From Ectobacillus funiculus (GTDB lineage Bacteria > Bacillota > Bacilli > Bacillales > Bacillaceae_G), in contig NZ_SCFM01000018.1 of assembly GCF_004138295.1 (NCBI RefSeq), positions 1 through 64,000 of the forward strand: DNA of 64,000 nt. Reading direction: 5' to 3'. Made by a program: the position numbers and the translations under genes. Positions 17,440-27,112 of the stretch are shown piece by piece. The first letter of the stretch is position 1. The number at the start of each line of letters is the position of its first letter. Below the pieces are notes generated by a model that did no database searches, was not told the origin of the DNA, and was given only the letters and a program-made list of their open reading frames with translations.

Positions 17440-18444
17440 ATGATTTGTAAAACCATACAAACAAAAGCACTTGGACTATTACTATTTACCTTGTTACTTC
17501 TTTATGGTATGTGGGCAAGTATTATTTATGGCTATGTAGATACAGATATCAAAACTGCAGTAAATGCATTTACAAATTATAACGGTTCAAATGAGCATAT
17601 TATCATCAAAACGGTACGGCTACCGCGCTCTCTCATTGCAGCAGCTGTCGGAGCAAGCTTGGCAGTAGCCGGCGCTATTTTGCAAGTATTAACAAAAAAC
17701 CCCCTTGCTTCCCCAAGCCTGCTGGGAATTAACGCTGGAGCTTCCTTCTTTATTGTATGTTCTGTTTCCGTTTTTTCAATTCAATCGCTTCAAGCCTTTA
17801 CTTGGATTGCTTTTCTTGGTGCAGCTGTTACAGCTTGTCTTGTGTTTATCATCGCTTCAATTGGCCGAGAAGGGCTCACTCCTATTAAACTTACACTTGC
17901 TGGAGTAGCAATCGGGGCTGTATTCTCATCATTTACTCAAGGCTTACTTGTACTAAATGAGGCACTACTTGATGAAGTATTGTTTTGGTTATCCGGTTCC
18001 GTGCAAGGACGCAAGCTGGAAATGCTGACAAGTGTTCTTCCTTATCTAATCATTGCTTGGCTTGGTGCAGCAATAATGGCTGGAAAGCTAAACATTTTAT
18101 TATTGGGTGATGATGTGTCACGTGGACTAGGTCAGCGCACACAGCTTGTAAAAGGCATCCTCGTACTCATTGTTATACTGTTAGCCGGAAGTTCAGTCGC
18201 GGTGGCAGGACCTATTGGATTTGTAGGAATTATCGTTCCGCACGTGGCTCGTGCATTTGTTGGGCTTGATTATAGATGGGTTCTTCCTTACAGCGCAGTG
18301 CTCGGCGGGATTTTATTGCTTGCTGCTGATATTGGAGCACGATACATTTTAATGCCGCAAGAGGTGCCGGTTGGAGTCATGACTGCGGTGATTGGTACAC
18401 CGTTCTTTATTTATATTGCTAGAAAAGGAGGCATCGCAAAATGA
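17440..18444 (+). CDS. Fe-siderophore ABC transporter permease 1 (FecCD family)
   Basis: 334 aa with about ten membrane helices. It has the family marks RLPRSLIAAAVGASLAVAGAILQVLTKNPLASPSLLGINAGA and, near the C-terminus, GPIGFVGIIVPHVAR, the loop that contacts the ATPase. It starts at ATG 17440 with AGAGGA about 10 nt upstream. Its 3' end overlaps the next permease by 4 nt (ATGA). Together they form the heterodimeric channel of the iron importer. Confidence 0.9.
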   Translation: MICKTIQTKALGLLLFTLLLLYGMWASIIYGYVDTDIKTAVNAFTNYNGSNEHIIIKTVRLPRSLIAAAVGASLAVAGAILQVLTKNPLASPSLLGINAGASFFIVCSVSVFSIQSLQAFTWIAFLGAAVTACLVFIIASIGREGLTPIKLTLAGVAIGAVFSSFTQGLLVLNEALLDEVLFWLSGSVQGRKLEMLTSVLPYLIIAWLGAAIMAGKLNILLLGDDVSRGLGQRTQLVKGILVLIVILLAGSSVAVAGPIGFVGIIVPHVARAFVGLDYRWVLPYSAVLGGILLLAADIGARYILMPQEVPVGVMTAVIGTPFFIYIARKGGIAK

Positions 18445-19496
18445 AAAAGCACATTCCCCTTAGAATCGGTCATAACATTTCATTTTTGCTGCAGCAAAAA
18501 GCGCTCCTTACAATAGGATGCTTGCTAGGGGCTGTAATATGCCTTTTCTTTGTAAGCGCAGGAATAGGCGAGATGCAAATCTCACCTGTTCACGTCTTTC
18601 AGGCATTGATTGGTGAAGGAAATGAGATGGACAGACTTGTTGTTACGACATTTCGCCTGCCTCGTATTCTAATAGCACTGTTAGTGGGTATCGGTCTCGC
18701 GATAGCCGGCAGTATCCTGCAGGGTCTTGTACGGAATCCGCTTGCTTCTCCAGAAATTATCGGGGTGACAGACGGTGCCGGTGCTGCTGTTGTTTTATGT
18801 TTAGCGCTGTTTAGCGACACTAATGGCTCCTTAACAATCAGTATTCAGTGGCTGCCGCTCGCCGCGTTCCTTGGAGCGAGCTTAACTGCGTTTCTTATAT
18901 ATGTACTATCCTGGAAACATGGTGAAATCACGCCGCTGCGCATGGTACTTATCGGAATCGGTATTGCTGCACTGTTGAAGGCTGTTACTACTTTACTTAT
19001 GGTACTCGGTCCCATTCACAATGCCAGCCAAGCTAACATCTGGTTAACCGGAACAGTACATGGATCGAATTGGAAAAATGTTGCTGTTTTAGCTCCTTGG
19101 ATTACGGTCCTTAGTCTAATTGCCTGGCTGATGGCGCGTAAGCTAAACGTCCAGGAATTAGGAGATGCTCTGGCAACGGGGCTTGGCAATAGAGTCGGAC
19201 GCCAACGATTCTATTTACTGCTGCTTTGTACAGCATTGGTCGGAGGATCAGTTGCATTTGCAGGCGGTATCATTTTTGTCGGGTTAATCGCACCCCATAT
19301 TGCCCGAAAGCTGGTCGGTTCCTCTTACGGAGCACTTATTCCAACAGCGGCATTAATTGGAGCCCTACTCATGATGGGGGCAGATTTAATCGGTCGAATA
19401 ATATTATCTCCACTGGAAGTGCCAGCTGGTGTATTCACAGCAGCTATCGGAGCACCCTATTTTATTTACTTATTATATAGAAGCAGAAACTCATAA
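18441..19496 (+). CDS. Fe-siderophore ABC transporter permease 2 (FecCD family)
   Basis: 351 aa, paralogous to the preceding permease, with TFRLPRILIALLVGIGLAIAG, QGLVRNPLASPEIIGVTDGAG and GGIIFVGLIAPHIARKL. Start ATG overlaps the stop of permease 1, implying translational coupling and fixed stoichiometry. It is followed after 18 nt by the ATPase gene. Confidence 0.9.
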   Translation: MKKHIPLRIGHNISFLLQQKALLTIGCLLGAVICLFFVSAGIGEMQISPVHVFQALIGEGNEMDRLVVTTFRLPRILIALLVGIGLAIAGSILQGLVRNPLASPEIIGVTDGAGAAVVLCLALFSDTNGSLTISIQWLPLAAFLGASLTAFLIYVLSWKHGEITPLRMVLIGIGIAALLKAVTTLLMVLGPIHNASQANIWLTGTVHGSNWKNVAVLAPWITVLSLIAWLMARKLNVQELGDALATGLGNRVGRQRFYLLLLCTALVGGSVAFAGGIIFVGLIAPHIARKLVGSSYGALIPTAALIGALLMMGADLIGRIILSPLEVPAGVFTAAIGAPYFIYLLYRSRNS

Positions 19497-19514
19497 GAAA
19501 GGTACGGTGTATAT

Positions 19515-20333
19515 ATGGATGCATTACAAACGAAGAAACTAACATTATCGTACAGCAATTCTATCATTATAGATGAGTTGGACTTAGTCATTCCACAAGG
19601 GAAAATCACCGTCTTTATTGGGGCAAATGGGTGTGGAAAATCAACGCTGCTCCGTTCGCTGGCCCGCCTATTAAAACCTGCTTCCGGCACTGTTCTGCTC
19701 GAAAGAGAGGAAATCGGAAAACTTTCCACAAAGGAAGTAGCAAAACAACTCGCCATTTTGCCGCAGGGACCACAGGCACCAGAAGGATTGACCGTTCTTC
19801 AGCTCGTCAAACAAGGGCGTTATCCGTATCAAACGTGGTTAAAGCAATGGTCGGAGCAGGATGAAGAAAGCGTTCAGAAGGCGTTGCGAGCAACGGGAAT
19901 GGCTGATTTAGCCGAGCGGCAGGTAGATTCTCTATCAGGCGGACAGCGGCAGCGTGCTTGGATCGCGATGACATTGGCACAAGAAACGGACATTATCCTG
20001 CTAGATGAACCGACTACCTATTTAGATATGACGCATCAAATCGAAATATTGGACCTACTGTTTGATTTAAACGAAAAAGAAAATCGTACAATTGTTATGG
20101 TGCTTCATGATTTAAACTTAGCTTGCCGCTATGCACATCATATTGTGGCCATTCGGAATAAAACGGTATATGCACAAGGGCAGCCGGAAGCTATCATTAC
20201 GCAAAATCTAGTGCAGGATGTATTTCGGATGAGTTGTGAGGTAACGACTGATCCAATCTTCGGTACGCCTCTTTGCATTCCGTATGGAAAAGGACGATGC
20301 CTGCTTCCACAAAAAGCAATGGCAATAGAATAG
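19515..20333 (+). CDS. Fe-siderophore ABC transporter ATPase (FecE/FepC type)
   Basis: 272 aa with Walker [10 protein letters not shown], signature LSGGQRQR, Walker [13 protein letters not shown] and the switch region [15 protein letters not shown], all typical of iron-siderophore importers. It completes the uptake system, unlike the comparable B. subtilis system, which borrows a remote ATPase. Last gene of the plus-strand operon; a bidirectional terminator follows. Confidence 0.92.
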   Translation: MDALQTKKLTLSYSNSIIIDELDLVIPQGKITVFIGANGCGKSTLLRSLARLLKPASGTVLLEREEIGKLSTKEVAKQLAILPQGPQAPEGLTVLQLVKQGRYPYQTWLKQWSEQDEESVQKALRATGMADLAERQVDSLSGGQRQRAWIAMTLAQETDIILLDEPTTYLDMTHQIEILDLLFDLNEKENRTIVMVLHDLNLACRYAHHIVAIRNKTVYAQGQPEAIITQNLVQDVFRMSCEVTTDPIFGTPLCIPYGKGRCLLPQKAMAIE

Positions 20334-20411
20334 GCTACTTTCACAAGTAGAGAGTTCAAACCTTACTCATTTATAATCAAGAAAGATAGAAAGATACAAA
20401 CAACAGACAGT

Positions 20412-20447
20412 GTAAAAAACCTCCGCACTATTTTGCGGAGGTTTTAC
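20412..20447. terminator. Bidirectional terminator
   Basis: AAAACCTCCGCA and TGCGGAGGTTTT form a 12-bp stem between the convergent importer operon and ygaD. Confidence 0.85.
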
Positions 20448-22198
20448 TGCTCTATATATTCTACCTTCTGAATGTGGTATAGATTATAATAAAAGCTATG
20501 CCGTTCCATGAGTTCTTCATGTGTACCAACTTCCTTAATTTCTCCATCCTGCAAATATACAATTTTATCTACATGTGTGATAGTAGACAGACGGTGTGCA
20601 ATGATCAGTGTAGTTCGATCCTTTGCCAAAATATCTAACGCCTCTTGTATGTATTTCTCATTTTCCAAATCAAGTGCAGACGTTGCTTCATCCAAAATCA
20701 GCAAGGATGGATTTTTCAAAAACACCCGAGCAATCGCAACACGCTGCCGCTGTCCTCCCGACAGCTTCACTCCTCTTTCGCCGACAATCGTGTTATAGCC
20801 GTCTGGCAGTTCAGTAATAAACTCATGCGCATGAGCTGCCTTTGCTGCTTCAATTATTTCTTTCTCAGTTGCCTCTGGTCTTCCGTATAAAATATTAGAA
20901 CGAATCGTATCACTAAATAAAATATTATCTTGCATCACAATCCCAATATGACTCCGCAGATTTTTTAAATCATAGTCACGAACATCGATGCCATCAATCG
21001 TAATCTTCCCCTCTGTGACATCATAAAAACGCGGGAGGAGACCAACAAGCGAAGATTTCCCACCGCCGCTCAACCCAACAAGCGCTACTTTTTCACCTGG
21101 CTCAATAAGTAAAGAAATATTCCTTAATACATCTGGGTCTTTTGGATTATAGCGAAAGGATACATCCCGAAAGGATATAGCTCCATGCATCTGTTCCTTT
21201 TCCACACAAACAGGACGATTTACAATTTCATATGGTTCATCAAGTAATTCAAACACCCGATCCATCGATGCAAATGACTGCGTTAACGTTGTAGAGGAAT
21301 TGACAAGCCGGCGCAGCGGATTGTACAAGCTATCCATATATCCGACAAAGGCAACCATCGTTCCTAATGTAAGATGCCCATGAAGCACTTGGTACGCTGC
21401 AAAACCGATCACGATAAGAGGTCCTAAATCTGTTAGAGTATTCACAGAAGCAAAGGTTCTAGCCGTCCAGCTCGTATGAGATAGTGCTTTTGTTAAAAAC
21501 TCTCCATTCTTCCCTTTAAACTGCTCCTTCTCATACTCTTCTAACGCAAAACTCCGTGTAACGGAAATACCTTGGATGCGCTCATGCAAATAAGCCTGCA
21601 TCGAGGCTAGCGCTTGAGAGCGTGCTTTCGTCAACTGACGCAGACGACCAAAGAAATATTTTACTGCCACAGCATAAACAGGCAACACAAGCAGTGCAAT
21701 ACATGTTAGTTTTCCGCTCATAGAAAACATAACTGCAATCGCAATAAAGACCGTTGCCGTATCAAGCCAAACATTCATCAAACCTGTAACTACAAAATCC
21801 TTTGTTTGCTCTACATCATTAATAGTACGTGAAATAACTTCTCCTGTCCTCGTATTAGAATAATAGCGAAGACTTAGCCTTTGCAAATGGTCAAAAATCG
21901 CTTTACGCAAATCATAGAGCACCCTATTGCTGATGCTTTGCGCAAAATATTGGCGATAATATTCAATTGGTGGACGAAGCACAGCAAAAATAAAAATTGC
22001 CCCCACCATAATCGTAACGAGCTCTGTCGTTTTATCGTCCAACGAGCCGGATCCTTGAATAATATCATCAATAATGTGCTTCAACAAAAGCGGTAAAATA
22101 AGAGGAATTCCAAATTTAATTAAGCCAATAATAATAGTCGCCCCAATTTGCCACTTGTACGGCCTTACAAATCGGAGGTACCGCTTGATACCATCCAT
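20444..22198 (-). CDS. ygaD: ABC exporter, fused membrane/ATPase half-transporter (YgaD type)
   Basis: 584 aa. An N-terminal six-helix exporter domain (to about residue 315) is followed by a nucleotide-binding domain with Walker A GLSGGGKSS, signature LSGGQRQR and Walker B LLILDEATSALD. It would homodimerise and export lipids or drugs; the substrate is unknown. The start at MDGIKRYLRFVRPYK matches the B. subtilis YgaD N-terminus (GSIKRYMGFVKPYK-like). The longer reading frame adds 13 residues with no better ribosome-binding site. Its position before ygaC/ygaB follows the Bacillus order. Confidence 0.85.
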   Translation of the reverse strand: MDGIKRYLRFVRPYKWQIGATIIIGLIKFGIPLILPLLLKHIIDDIIQGSGSLDDKTTELVTIMVGAIFIFAVLRPPIEYYRQYFAQSISNRVLYDLRKAIFDHLQRLSLRYYSNTRTGEVISRTINDVEQTKDFVVTGLMNVWLDTATVFIAIAVMFSMSGKLTCIALLVLPVYAVAVKYFFGRLRQLTKARSQALASMQAYLHERIQGISVTRSFALEEYEKEQFKGKNGEFLTKALSHTSWTARTFASVNTLTDLGPLIVIGFAAYQVLHGHLTLGTMVAFVGYMDSLYNPLRRLVNSSTTLTQSFASMDRVFELLDEPYEIVNRPVCVEKEQMHGAISFRDVSFRYNPKDPDVLRNISLLIEPGEKVALVGLSGGGKSSLVGLLPRFYDVTEGKITIDGIDVRDYDLKNLRSHIGIVMQDNILFSDTIRSNILYGRPEATEKEIIEAAKAAHAHEFITELPDGYNTIVGERGVKLSGGQRQRVAIARVFLKNPSLLILDEATSALDLENEKYIQEALDILAKDRTTLIIAHRLSTITHVDKIVYLQDGEIKEVGTHEELMERHSFYYNLYHIQKVEYIEQ

Positions 22199-22245
22199 TT
22201 TACTCACCACCCATTTCTCTTCATACATATAGCACAAGCATCCTG

Positions 22246-22383
22246 CTGAAAACTCGCCGATTGGCAGGCCCCCGCCCTTGGGCGAAGACAGAGGCGTAGC
22301 TGCACTTATACTTTATTCCTAAATTTCCCCATTATGCCGAATTCATTTTTAGTCAGAAATTCCTATTTTATTACAGTGTAAAG
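22246..22383 (+). repeat. Family A dispersed repeat, copy 7
   Basis: Full-length copy with an altered left hairpin (GGCAGG), tandem with copy 8. The pair fills the gap between ygaC's 3' end and ygaD's 5' end. Confidence 0.85.
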
Positions 22384-22496
22384 AAAACTCGCCGATTGGC
22401 GAGAATAGAAACTTGCACTGACACTTTGTTCCTCAAAATTTCCGACTATGTCGAATTCACTTTTTGCGAAACTTTAGCCTTTCCTAAAGTGTGAAG
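22381..22496 (+). repeat. Family A dispersed repeat, copy 8 (internal deletion)
   Basis: Retains the left hairpin CTCGCCGATTGGCGAG and the right half, but lacks the GCCCTTGGGC hairpin and part of the core. It is joined to copy 7 by a shared GTGTAAAGAAAACTCG junction. Confidence 0.8.
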
Positions 22497-22529
22497 AAAG
22501 CCTGCCGAATATGCATCTAGCAGACTACT

Positions 22530-23060
22530 CTACCCTCTGTATGTCAAATACCGTTCGTACCATATATCAATGAAATCCGGAGCAAAAGGTCCCTTTCGCT
22601 GATGAATCCACTGCGTTAATTGCTCTACATTGCGCCTTAGAATCTTATCAATTACATCTGGATAGCTCATCATTCTCCGGTGCTTCTCGTACTCATCTTC
22701 ATCTAACAGTGTATATGTCATATCAGGATACACCTTAATGTCTAAATCATAATCAATATATTTCAGGGCCTCCTCGTCGTAAGCAAACGGAGAGCTAAGG
22801 TTACAATAATAATATACGCCATCCTGTCTTAGCATCCCGATAATGTTAAACCACTGACTGCCATGAAAATAGCAAATGGCTGGCTCTCTCGTTATCCAGG
22901 TTCTTCCATCGGACTCCGTCACAAGTGTGCGATCATTAGCTCCGATCACAAGACTTGACGTCCCTTTTAGAACTGTCGTCTCTTCCCAAATTCGATGAAT
23001 AAAGCCATTATGCTTATAGCTATGTATTTGTATTTTTTCTCCTTCATTCGGAAACCCCAT
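22530..23060 (-). CDS. ygaC: DUF402 nucleoside tri/diphosphate phosphatase (YgaC type)
   Basis: 176 aa, exactly the usual length of this UPF0374 family. Conserved patches include [49 protein letters not shown] and the ending [13 protein letters not shown]. Members hydrolyse nucleoside di- and triphosphates through conserved acidic residues. It is the syntenic homologue of YgaC. Confidence 0.88.
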   Translation of the reverse strand: MGFPNEGEKIQIHSYKHNGFIHRIWEETTVLKGTSSLVIGANDRTLVTESDGRTWITREPAICYFHGSQWFNIIGMLRQDGVYYYCNLSSPFAYDEEALKYIDYDLDIKVYPDMTYTLLDEDEYEKHRRMMSYPDVIDKILRRNVEQLTQWIHQRKGPFAPDFIDIWYERYLTYRG

Positions 23061-23178
23061 GTTTTCTCCCTTCTTTCATTTCGGAAGCTGCCTCTGTAAT
23101 GATCTTTTCTTTCTATTATAACGGTTATCCTCCTATTTTAAAACAGTAGCGCCGCTCGGATAGCAGGCGGCTCCTAAA

Positions 23179-23430
23179 TTATGTATAACTTTTCTCTTGC
23201 TGAAAGGATTCAATAACCTGCCTTGTTTGCTGCTCAAAGGTTTGATGAAGCAGATGAAGTTCCTGTTGCCTCTTCCGAATTTCTACACGCAGCTCCCGCA
23301 GGCTTTCCTCATCCCGTTCCCGCTCCCGTAAGTATTCCAAGCTCTTATACCGCTCTAATTCCGTTTGCAAGTCCAAAAGCTGGTCCATCGTTTTTAACTG
23401 TTCACTTACAAGAAGGTCGAACTGCTTCAC
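23179..23430 (-). CDS. ygaB: YgaB-like small coiled-coil protein
   Basis: 83 aa, highly charged and entirely helical. Heptad-like Leu spacing from about residue 10 to 75 (LKTMDQLLDLQTELERYKSL) predicts a coiled coil. The size and position between ygaC and sspE match Bacillus YgaB. Function unknown. Confidence 0.82.
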   Translation of the reverse strand: MKQFDLLVSEQLKTMDQLLDLQTELERYKSLEYLRERERDEESLRELRVEIRKRQQELHLLHQTFEQQTRQVIESFQQEKSYT

Positions 23431-23589
23431 ACTCTTCTCTCCTCTGCAGTAAAGTATTTAATAAGAAGAATTCGCTTTTCATGCAGTTTTTCCTTTGGCT
23501 ACATTTGTTGAGCAATAAGAAGTTATGTCGTTTACTCAAAAAAGCGGGTACGATTTATTTTACTTGTGAAGGCTCAGGGATTTCTTCAT

Positions 23590-23715
23590 AAAAAACCTTC
23601 TGATTGGTGAGCTGTTAAGCAAAGAAAGAAACGTAATTGCATTTATATCTTGTTCCTAAAATTTCCGGCTATGTCAAATGCGCTTCTAGCTGAAATTTAC
23701 ACCCTCCTACAAATG
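23590..23715 (+). repeat. Family A dispersed repeat, copy 9 (divergent)
   Basis: Recognisable from CTTGTTCCTAAAATTTCCGGCTATGTC and CTTCTAGCTGAAATTTA, but its left half is degraded. It lies 3' of sspE. Confidence 0.7.
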
Positions 23716-23721
23716 GAACTA

Positions 23722-23757
23722 AAAAGGCACTCTCTGAAAAAAGAGAGTGCCTTTACC
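23722..23757. terminator. Terminator of sspE
   Basis: AAAGGCACTCTCT and AGAGAGTGCCTTT form a 13-bp stem with a short A-rich loop just beyond the sspE stop. Confidence 0.85.
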
Positions 23758-23758
23758 A

Positions 23759-23959
23759 TTACTGTTGAGATTGAGACTGGGAACCGAAGTTGCTAGAAGC
23801 TTGCGATTTGCGCGCTTCAGCTTGTGCATTTTGTTTTCTTACTTGTTGAACGTCTGTTGACTCAGTAGAAAATTCAGCACCATAACCAGCGCTTGCTTGC
23901 TTCGCTTTTTGAATGCTAGCTCCAGAAGTTGTTTTGCCATAACCTTGTTGTTTAGTCAT
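23759..23959 (-). CDS. sspE: Gamma-type small acid-soluble spore protein
   Basis: 66 aa, rich in Gln, Ser and Ala, with [21 protein letters not shown] and a single [15 protein letters not shown] block. Gamma-type SASP form an amino-acid reserve degraded during spore germination. GGAGGTGA lies 7-8 nt before the ATG at 23959; the longer open frame upstream is non-homologous. Shorter than B. subtilis SspE, with one instead of two long repeats. Confidence 0.9.
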   Translation of the reverse strand: MTKQQGYGKTTSGASIQKAKQASAGYGAEFSTESTDVQQVRKQNAQAEARKSQASSNFGSQSQSQQ

Positions 23960-24098
23960 TGTTATCACCTCCACAAAAGATAATATAACCATTGTGTTCT
24001 TTTCATATCCTGAGAAAATTTTTCCGAAGCTATATTTTTTGAGCATATGATATCCTCTCATTATTCAAACTAAAACAAACGAGATAAGGGGGGATTTC

Positions 24099-24323
24099 AT
24101 GTATATCGGGCGAGATATGACCGAGTTATCCATGACTCCAAAAAATGAGTGGAACAAAGAAGAGCTTGCGTACTTTCATCATTCCTTGCAGCAAATGCTG
24201 CCATATTTGAATGTGGAAGGCCAAACAATGTATAAAGAAATTATCATGGAAATCGAAGGTCGCGGTGGTTTTCAGCGGCATGAAGCAGACTGGACACACG
24301 GAACAAAGATTACGTACGACTAA
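24099..24323 (+). CDS. yfhS: YfhS-like small protein
   Basis: 74 aa, beginning MYIGRDMTELSM, with PKNEWNKEELAYFHHSLQQM and a basic, Gly-containing tail. Matches Bacillus YfhS in size, start and position beside sspE and mutY. AAGGGGGGA precedes the ATG. The stop TAA is the first triplet of repeat A10. Function unknown, possibly sporulation-linked from its neighbourhood. Confidence 0.8.
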   Translation: MYIGRDMTELSMTPKNEWNKEELAYFHHSLQQMLPYLNVEGQTMYKEIIMEIEGRGGFQRHEADWTHGTKITYD

Positions 24324-24451
24324 GAAAATTGTCGATGGGCGAGTTGTTAAACGAGGACAGAGACATAACTGCCCTCGCACTTTATTCCTAAAATTTCTCG
24401 CTACGTCGAATGATCTTTCAGCTAGGAAGTTATACTTTCTTAGAGTGCAAA
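24321..24451 (+). repeat. Family A dispersed repeat, copy 10 (divergent)
   Basis: Starts TAAGAAAATTGTCGATGGGCGAG at the yfhS stop codon and ends TTCTTAGAGTGCAAAC just before the mutY terminator. Confidence 0.78.
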
Positions 24452-24484
24452 CAGAGCCAGTCCTTATAAAAGGCTGGCTCTCTC
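24452..24484. terminator. Terminator overlapping the 3' end of mutY
   Basis: AGAGCCAGTC and GGCTGGCTCT form a stem that overlaps the last codons of mutY. Confidence 0.65.
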
Positions 24485-25567
24485 AATACAGTCCTCAAAA
24501 ATTGTTTTGTGTGAACGGGAGAATGTGTATTGCTCAAACTGTTCTGGCGTTAGAATCTTCAACGTATCCGACTCCTGTATAGTTCCTTCTGCTGCACCAA
24601 AAAAGACAAAAATCTCCCAAGTACGGTGTGTAAAGGAATGCTGAATAGTTGCTGCATACTCGTCTACACTTACCTCAAGTCCAAATGCCTCTCGCATGTA
24701 ATATGCGAGCTGCTGCTTATGGTTGCTTATCCCTTCCTGCACCTCTACATTTGGAAATTCCCACATATTTGCTAGAAGTCCTGTCTTAGGACGCTTATTG
24801 ACAATATAACCGCCGCTTTTTGTACGAAATACACCAGCAACAATAGGAACAACCTTCGGCTCCTTCGCTTTGCTTTTTACAGGAAGCTCCTTTTGCACTC
24901 CTTCATGGAAGGCGCGGCAATGACTGCGTACTGGACAAAGGAGACAGGCTGGATTTTTCGGGATACAAATTAGGGCGCCAAGTTCCATGAGACCTTGATT
25001 AAAGTAGGATGGATTGTCTTTAGAAATCACTTCGCGGATAATATTCTCAAACAATTGTCTTGTTTTTGGCTTTGCAATGTCGTCCCAAATAGATAAAATC
25101 CGTGACATTACACGCATAACATTTCCATCTACAGCTGGCTCCGGTATACCATAGGCAATGCTTAAAATTGCCCCCTGCGTATAAGGACCAACTCCTTTGA
25201 GTTTTCCAATTTCCTTCGGTGTATCCGGTACCCTGCCTCCATACCGCTCTTTTACCTCCTTTACTGCCGAATGGAGATTGCGTGCACGGGAATAATAGCC
25301 GAGACCTTCCCAAGCCTTTAATACCTCATCCTCATGGGCCTCAGCCAACGCTTCTAGCGTTGGAAATTTTCCCATAAAGTTTTTATAAAACGGCTTTACT
25401 GCCTCTACCCTCGTTTGCTGAAGCATAATTTCTGAGACCCATACACGATAAGGATCCTTATTTATGCGCCAAGGCAGGTCACGCTGCTCTGCCTCAAACC
25501 AGCTAATTAAATCATGCTGAAACCCATTTATATCAAATGTGTCTAAAACATTTACATCTTGTTTCAA
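24464..25567 (-). CDS. mutY: A/G-specific adenine DNA glycosylase
   Basis: 367 aa. MutY removes adenine mispaired with 8-oxoguanine. Seen here: the catalytic Glu in MLQQTRVEAVKPFY, the HhH element LKGVGPYTQGAILSIAYG with the Asp in AVDGNVMRVMSR, and the 4Fe-4S ligands in CIPKNPACLLCPVRSHC. A C-terminal NUDIX-like recognition domain follows with GGYIVNKRPKTGLLANMWEFPN. Usual length. The syntenic Bacillus gene is yfhQ/mutY. Confidence 0.95.
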   Translation of the reverse strand: MKQDVNVLDTFDINGFQHDLISWFEAEQRDLPWRINKDPYRVWVSEIMLQQTRVEAVKPFYKNFMGKFPTLEALAEAHEDEVLKAWEGLGYYSRARNLHSAVKEVKERYGGRVPDTPKEIGKLKGVGPYTQGAILSIAYGIPEPAVDGNVMRVMSRILSIWDDIAKPKTRQLFENIIREVISKDNPSYFNQGLMELGALICIPKNPACLLCPVRSHCRAFHEGVQKELPVKSKAKEPKVVPIVAGVFRTKSGGYIVNKRPKTGLLANMWEFPNVEVQEGISNHKQQLAYYMREAFGLEVSVDEYAATIQHSFTHRTWEIFVFFGAAEGTIQESDTLKILTPEQFEQYTFSRSHKTIFEDCIERASLL

Positions 25568-25810
25568 ATTAATCCTCCTCTAAATCGGCTTAAGCAGAAA
25601 CGCAAAATAACTGCCCCTACAAAAACCTGTAAGTGCATGATTTTGCCTGTTCTATTTTATCTAAAATAAAATTAACTGTCTGTATCTTCTATGAGAACCT
25701 TCTTTTTAGCATATAAATAACATTATAAAGAATTCCATTAAAATTCCTAAGTGTTTTGCAAATGGAAACTGAAGGAAAGGGGCTTGTTTAGCAGAAAACA
25801 AAAGAGTACA

Positions 25811-25948
25811 GTAAAGAAAACTTGCCAATTGGCGAGCCTTGCCCTTGGGCGAAGACAGAGGCGTAGTTGCACTTACACTGTATTCCTAAAATTTCTCGCT
25901 ACGTCGAATGATCTTCCAGCTAGAAAGTTATACTTTCTTAAAGTGTAA
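25811..25948 (+). repeat. Family A dispersed repeat, copy 11
   Basis: Full-length copy with left hairpin CTTGCCAATTGGCGAG, tandem with copy 12. The 532-bp gap between mutY and yfhP (divergent) otherwise holds no gene that I can support. Confidence 0.88.
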
Positions 25949-26067
25949 AGAAAACTCGCCAATTGGCGAAAACAGGGGCGCAGTTACACTTACACTGTAT
26001 TCCCAACATTTCCGACTACGTCGAACTGGCTTCTAGATAAGAAGTTATAATTTCTTACAGTGTAAAG
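25945..26067 (+). repeat. Family A dispersed repeat, copy 12 (internal deletion)
   Basis: Keeps CTCGCCAATTGGCGA and the right half, but GGCGAG runs straight into AACAGGGGCGCAG with the second hairpin deleted. It ends about 30 bp before the yfhP start. Confidence 0.82.
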
Positions 26068-26099
26068 AAAAAGCGTATGAAAATGGAGGTCGTCTCACT

Positions 26100-27083
26100 A
26101 TGGACACAGCCACACATTTAGTGATGGGCATTACGCTCGGAGGACTTGCTACACTTGATCCTGCTATCGCGCAAAGCGACTTGGGACCGCAAGCTGTCAT
26201 GTTCGCTACAATTGTCGGCTCTAATATTCCGGATATTGATACAGTTTTAAAGCTGCGAAATAATGCGAAGTACATCCGTAATCATCGCGGCATCACACAT
26301 TCTATTCCCGCTGTTCTTCTTTGGTCATTTACTGTAAGTGGAGCAGCATTTGCATTATTCTCAAACGTTCCATATCTTCATCTTCTTCTCTGGTCCTTTG
26401 TCGCTGTATTTCTTCATGTATTTGTGGATATTTTTAATGCCTATGGAACTCAAGCACTTCGGCCTTTTACAAGAAAATGGGTTGCACTTGGCGTTATTAA
26501 TACGTTCGATGTCGTTATTTTTCTAATCCATGCACTTGGAGCGATACTGATTATTACAGCTGACGGAAGCAAAGGACTTACGGGAATTGCTGCTTACGCA
26601 CTAACACTTATATATTACATCGGACGTTTTGCGATGAAAATAAATATTGAAAGCACCGTTCGAAAACAATTTAAAAATGTTGAGCAAGTTCTAATTTCGC
26701 CGACATATCGCTTTTATCACTATCATCTTGCCATTGTAACGGATGAGTATTATTATGTCGCCCGCTTTCACCGTGGAAGCATTATGGTACATGATAAATT
26801 TGAACGCGTCCCTTTGCCGGATAATGAGATCATTCAAGCAGCACAACAGGACGTAAACATTTCAGCATTCCTGTCATTCTCACCCGTGTATCGCTGGGAT
26901 ATATTTGACTACATGGACCATTATGAGGTACGTTTTATTGATTTGCGCTATCGAAGCAAGGGCTATTATCCATTTGTAGCAATTGTTCAACTAAATAAAG
27001 ATCTACAAATCGTTAGCTCCTATACAGGATGGATTTTCAGCGAAGAAAAGCTGCGCAAAAAATTAGAGCTGATTCCAAATTAA
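26100..27083 (+). CDS. yfhP: YfhP-type membrane-bound metal-dependent hydrolase
   Basis: 327 aa. The N-terminal part has MDTATHLVMGITLGGLA, VGSNIPDIDTVLKL and NHRGITHSIPAV, the His/Asp pattern of the YdjM/YfhP family of inner-membrane hydrolases. Three or four membrane helices follow (about 60-160), then a soluble C-terminal half. Same length as B. subtilis YfhP. GGAGGT lies 7-8 nt upstream of the ATG. The physiological substrate is unknown. Confidence 0.88.
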   Translation: MDTATHLVMGITLGGLATLDPAIAQSDLGPQAVMFATIVGSNIPDIDTVLKLRNNAKYIRNHRGITHSIPAVLLWSFTVSGAAFALFSNVPYLHLLLWSFVAVFLHVFVDIFNAYGTQALRPFTRKWVALGVINTFDVVIFLIHALGAILIITADGSKGLTGIAAYALTLIYYIGRFAMKINIESTVRKQFKNVEQVLISPTYRFYHYHLAIVTDEYYYVARFHRGSIMVHDKFERVPLPDNEIIQAAQQDVNISAFLSFSPVYRWDIFDYMDHYEVRFIDLRYRSKGYYPFVAIVQLNKDLQIVSSYTGWIFSEEKLRKKLELIPN

Positions 27084-27112
27084 AGAGCGGCCTCTTAGAC
27101 CGCTCTTTAATG
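27082..27112. terminator. Bidirectional terminator between yfhP and yfhJ
   Basis: AAAGAGCGG and CCGCTCTTT form a 9-bp stem with a 9-nt loop; it overlaps both convergent stop regions. Confidence 0.85.

Noticed and set aside
25811-26067. Tandem repeats as a CRISPR array
   Set aside because: Units are about 120-140 bp, imperfect, with no regular short repeat-spacer pattern and no cas genes.
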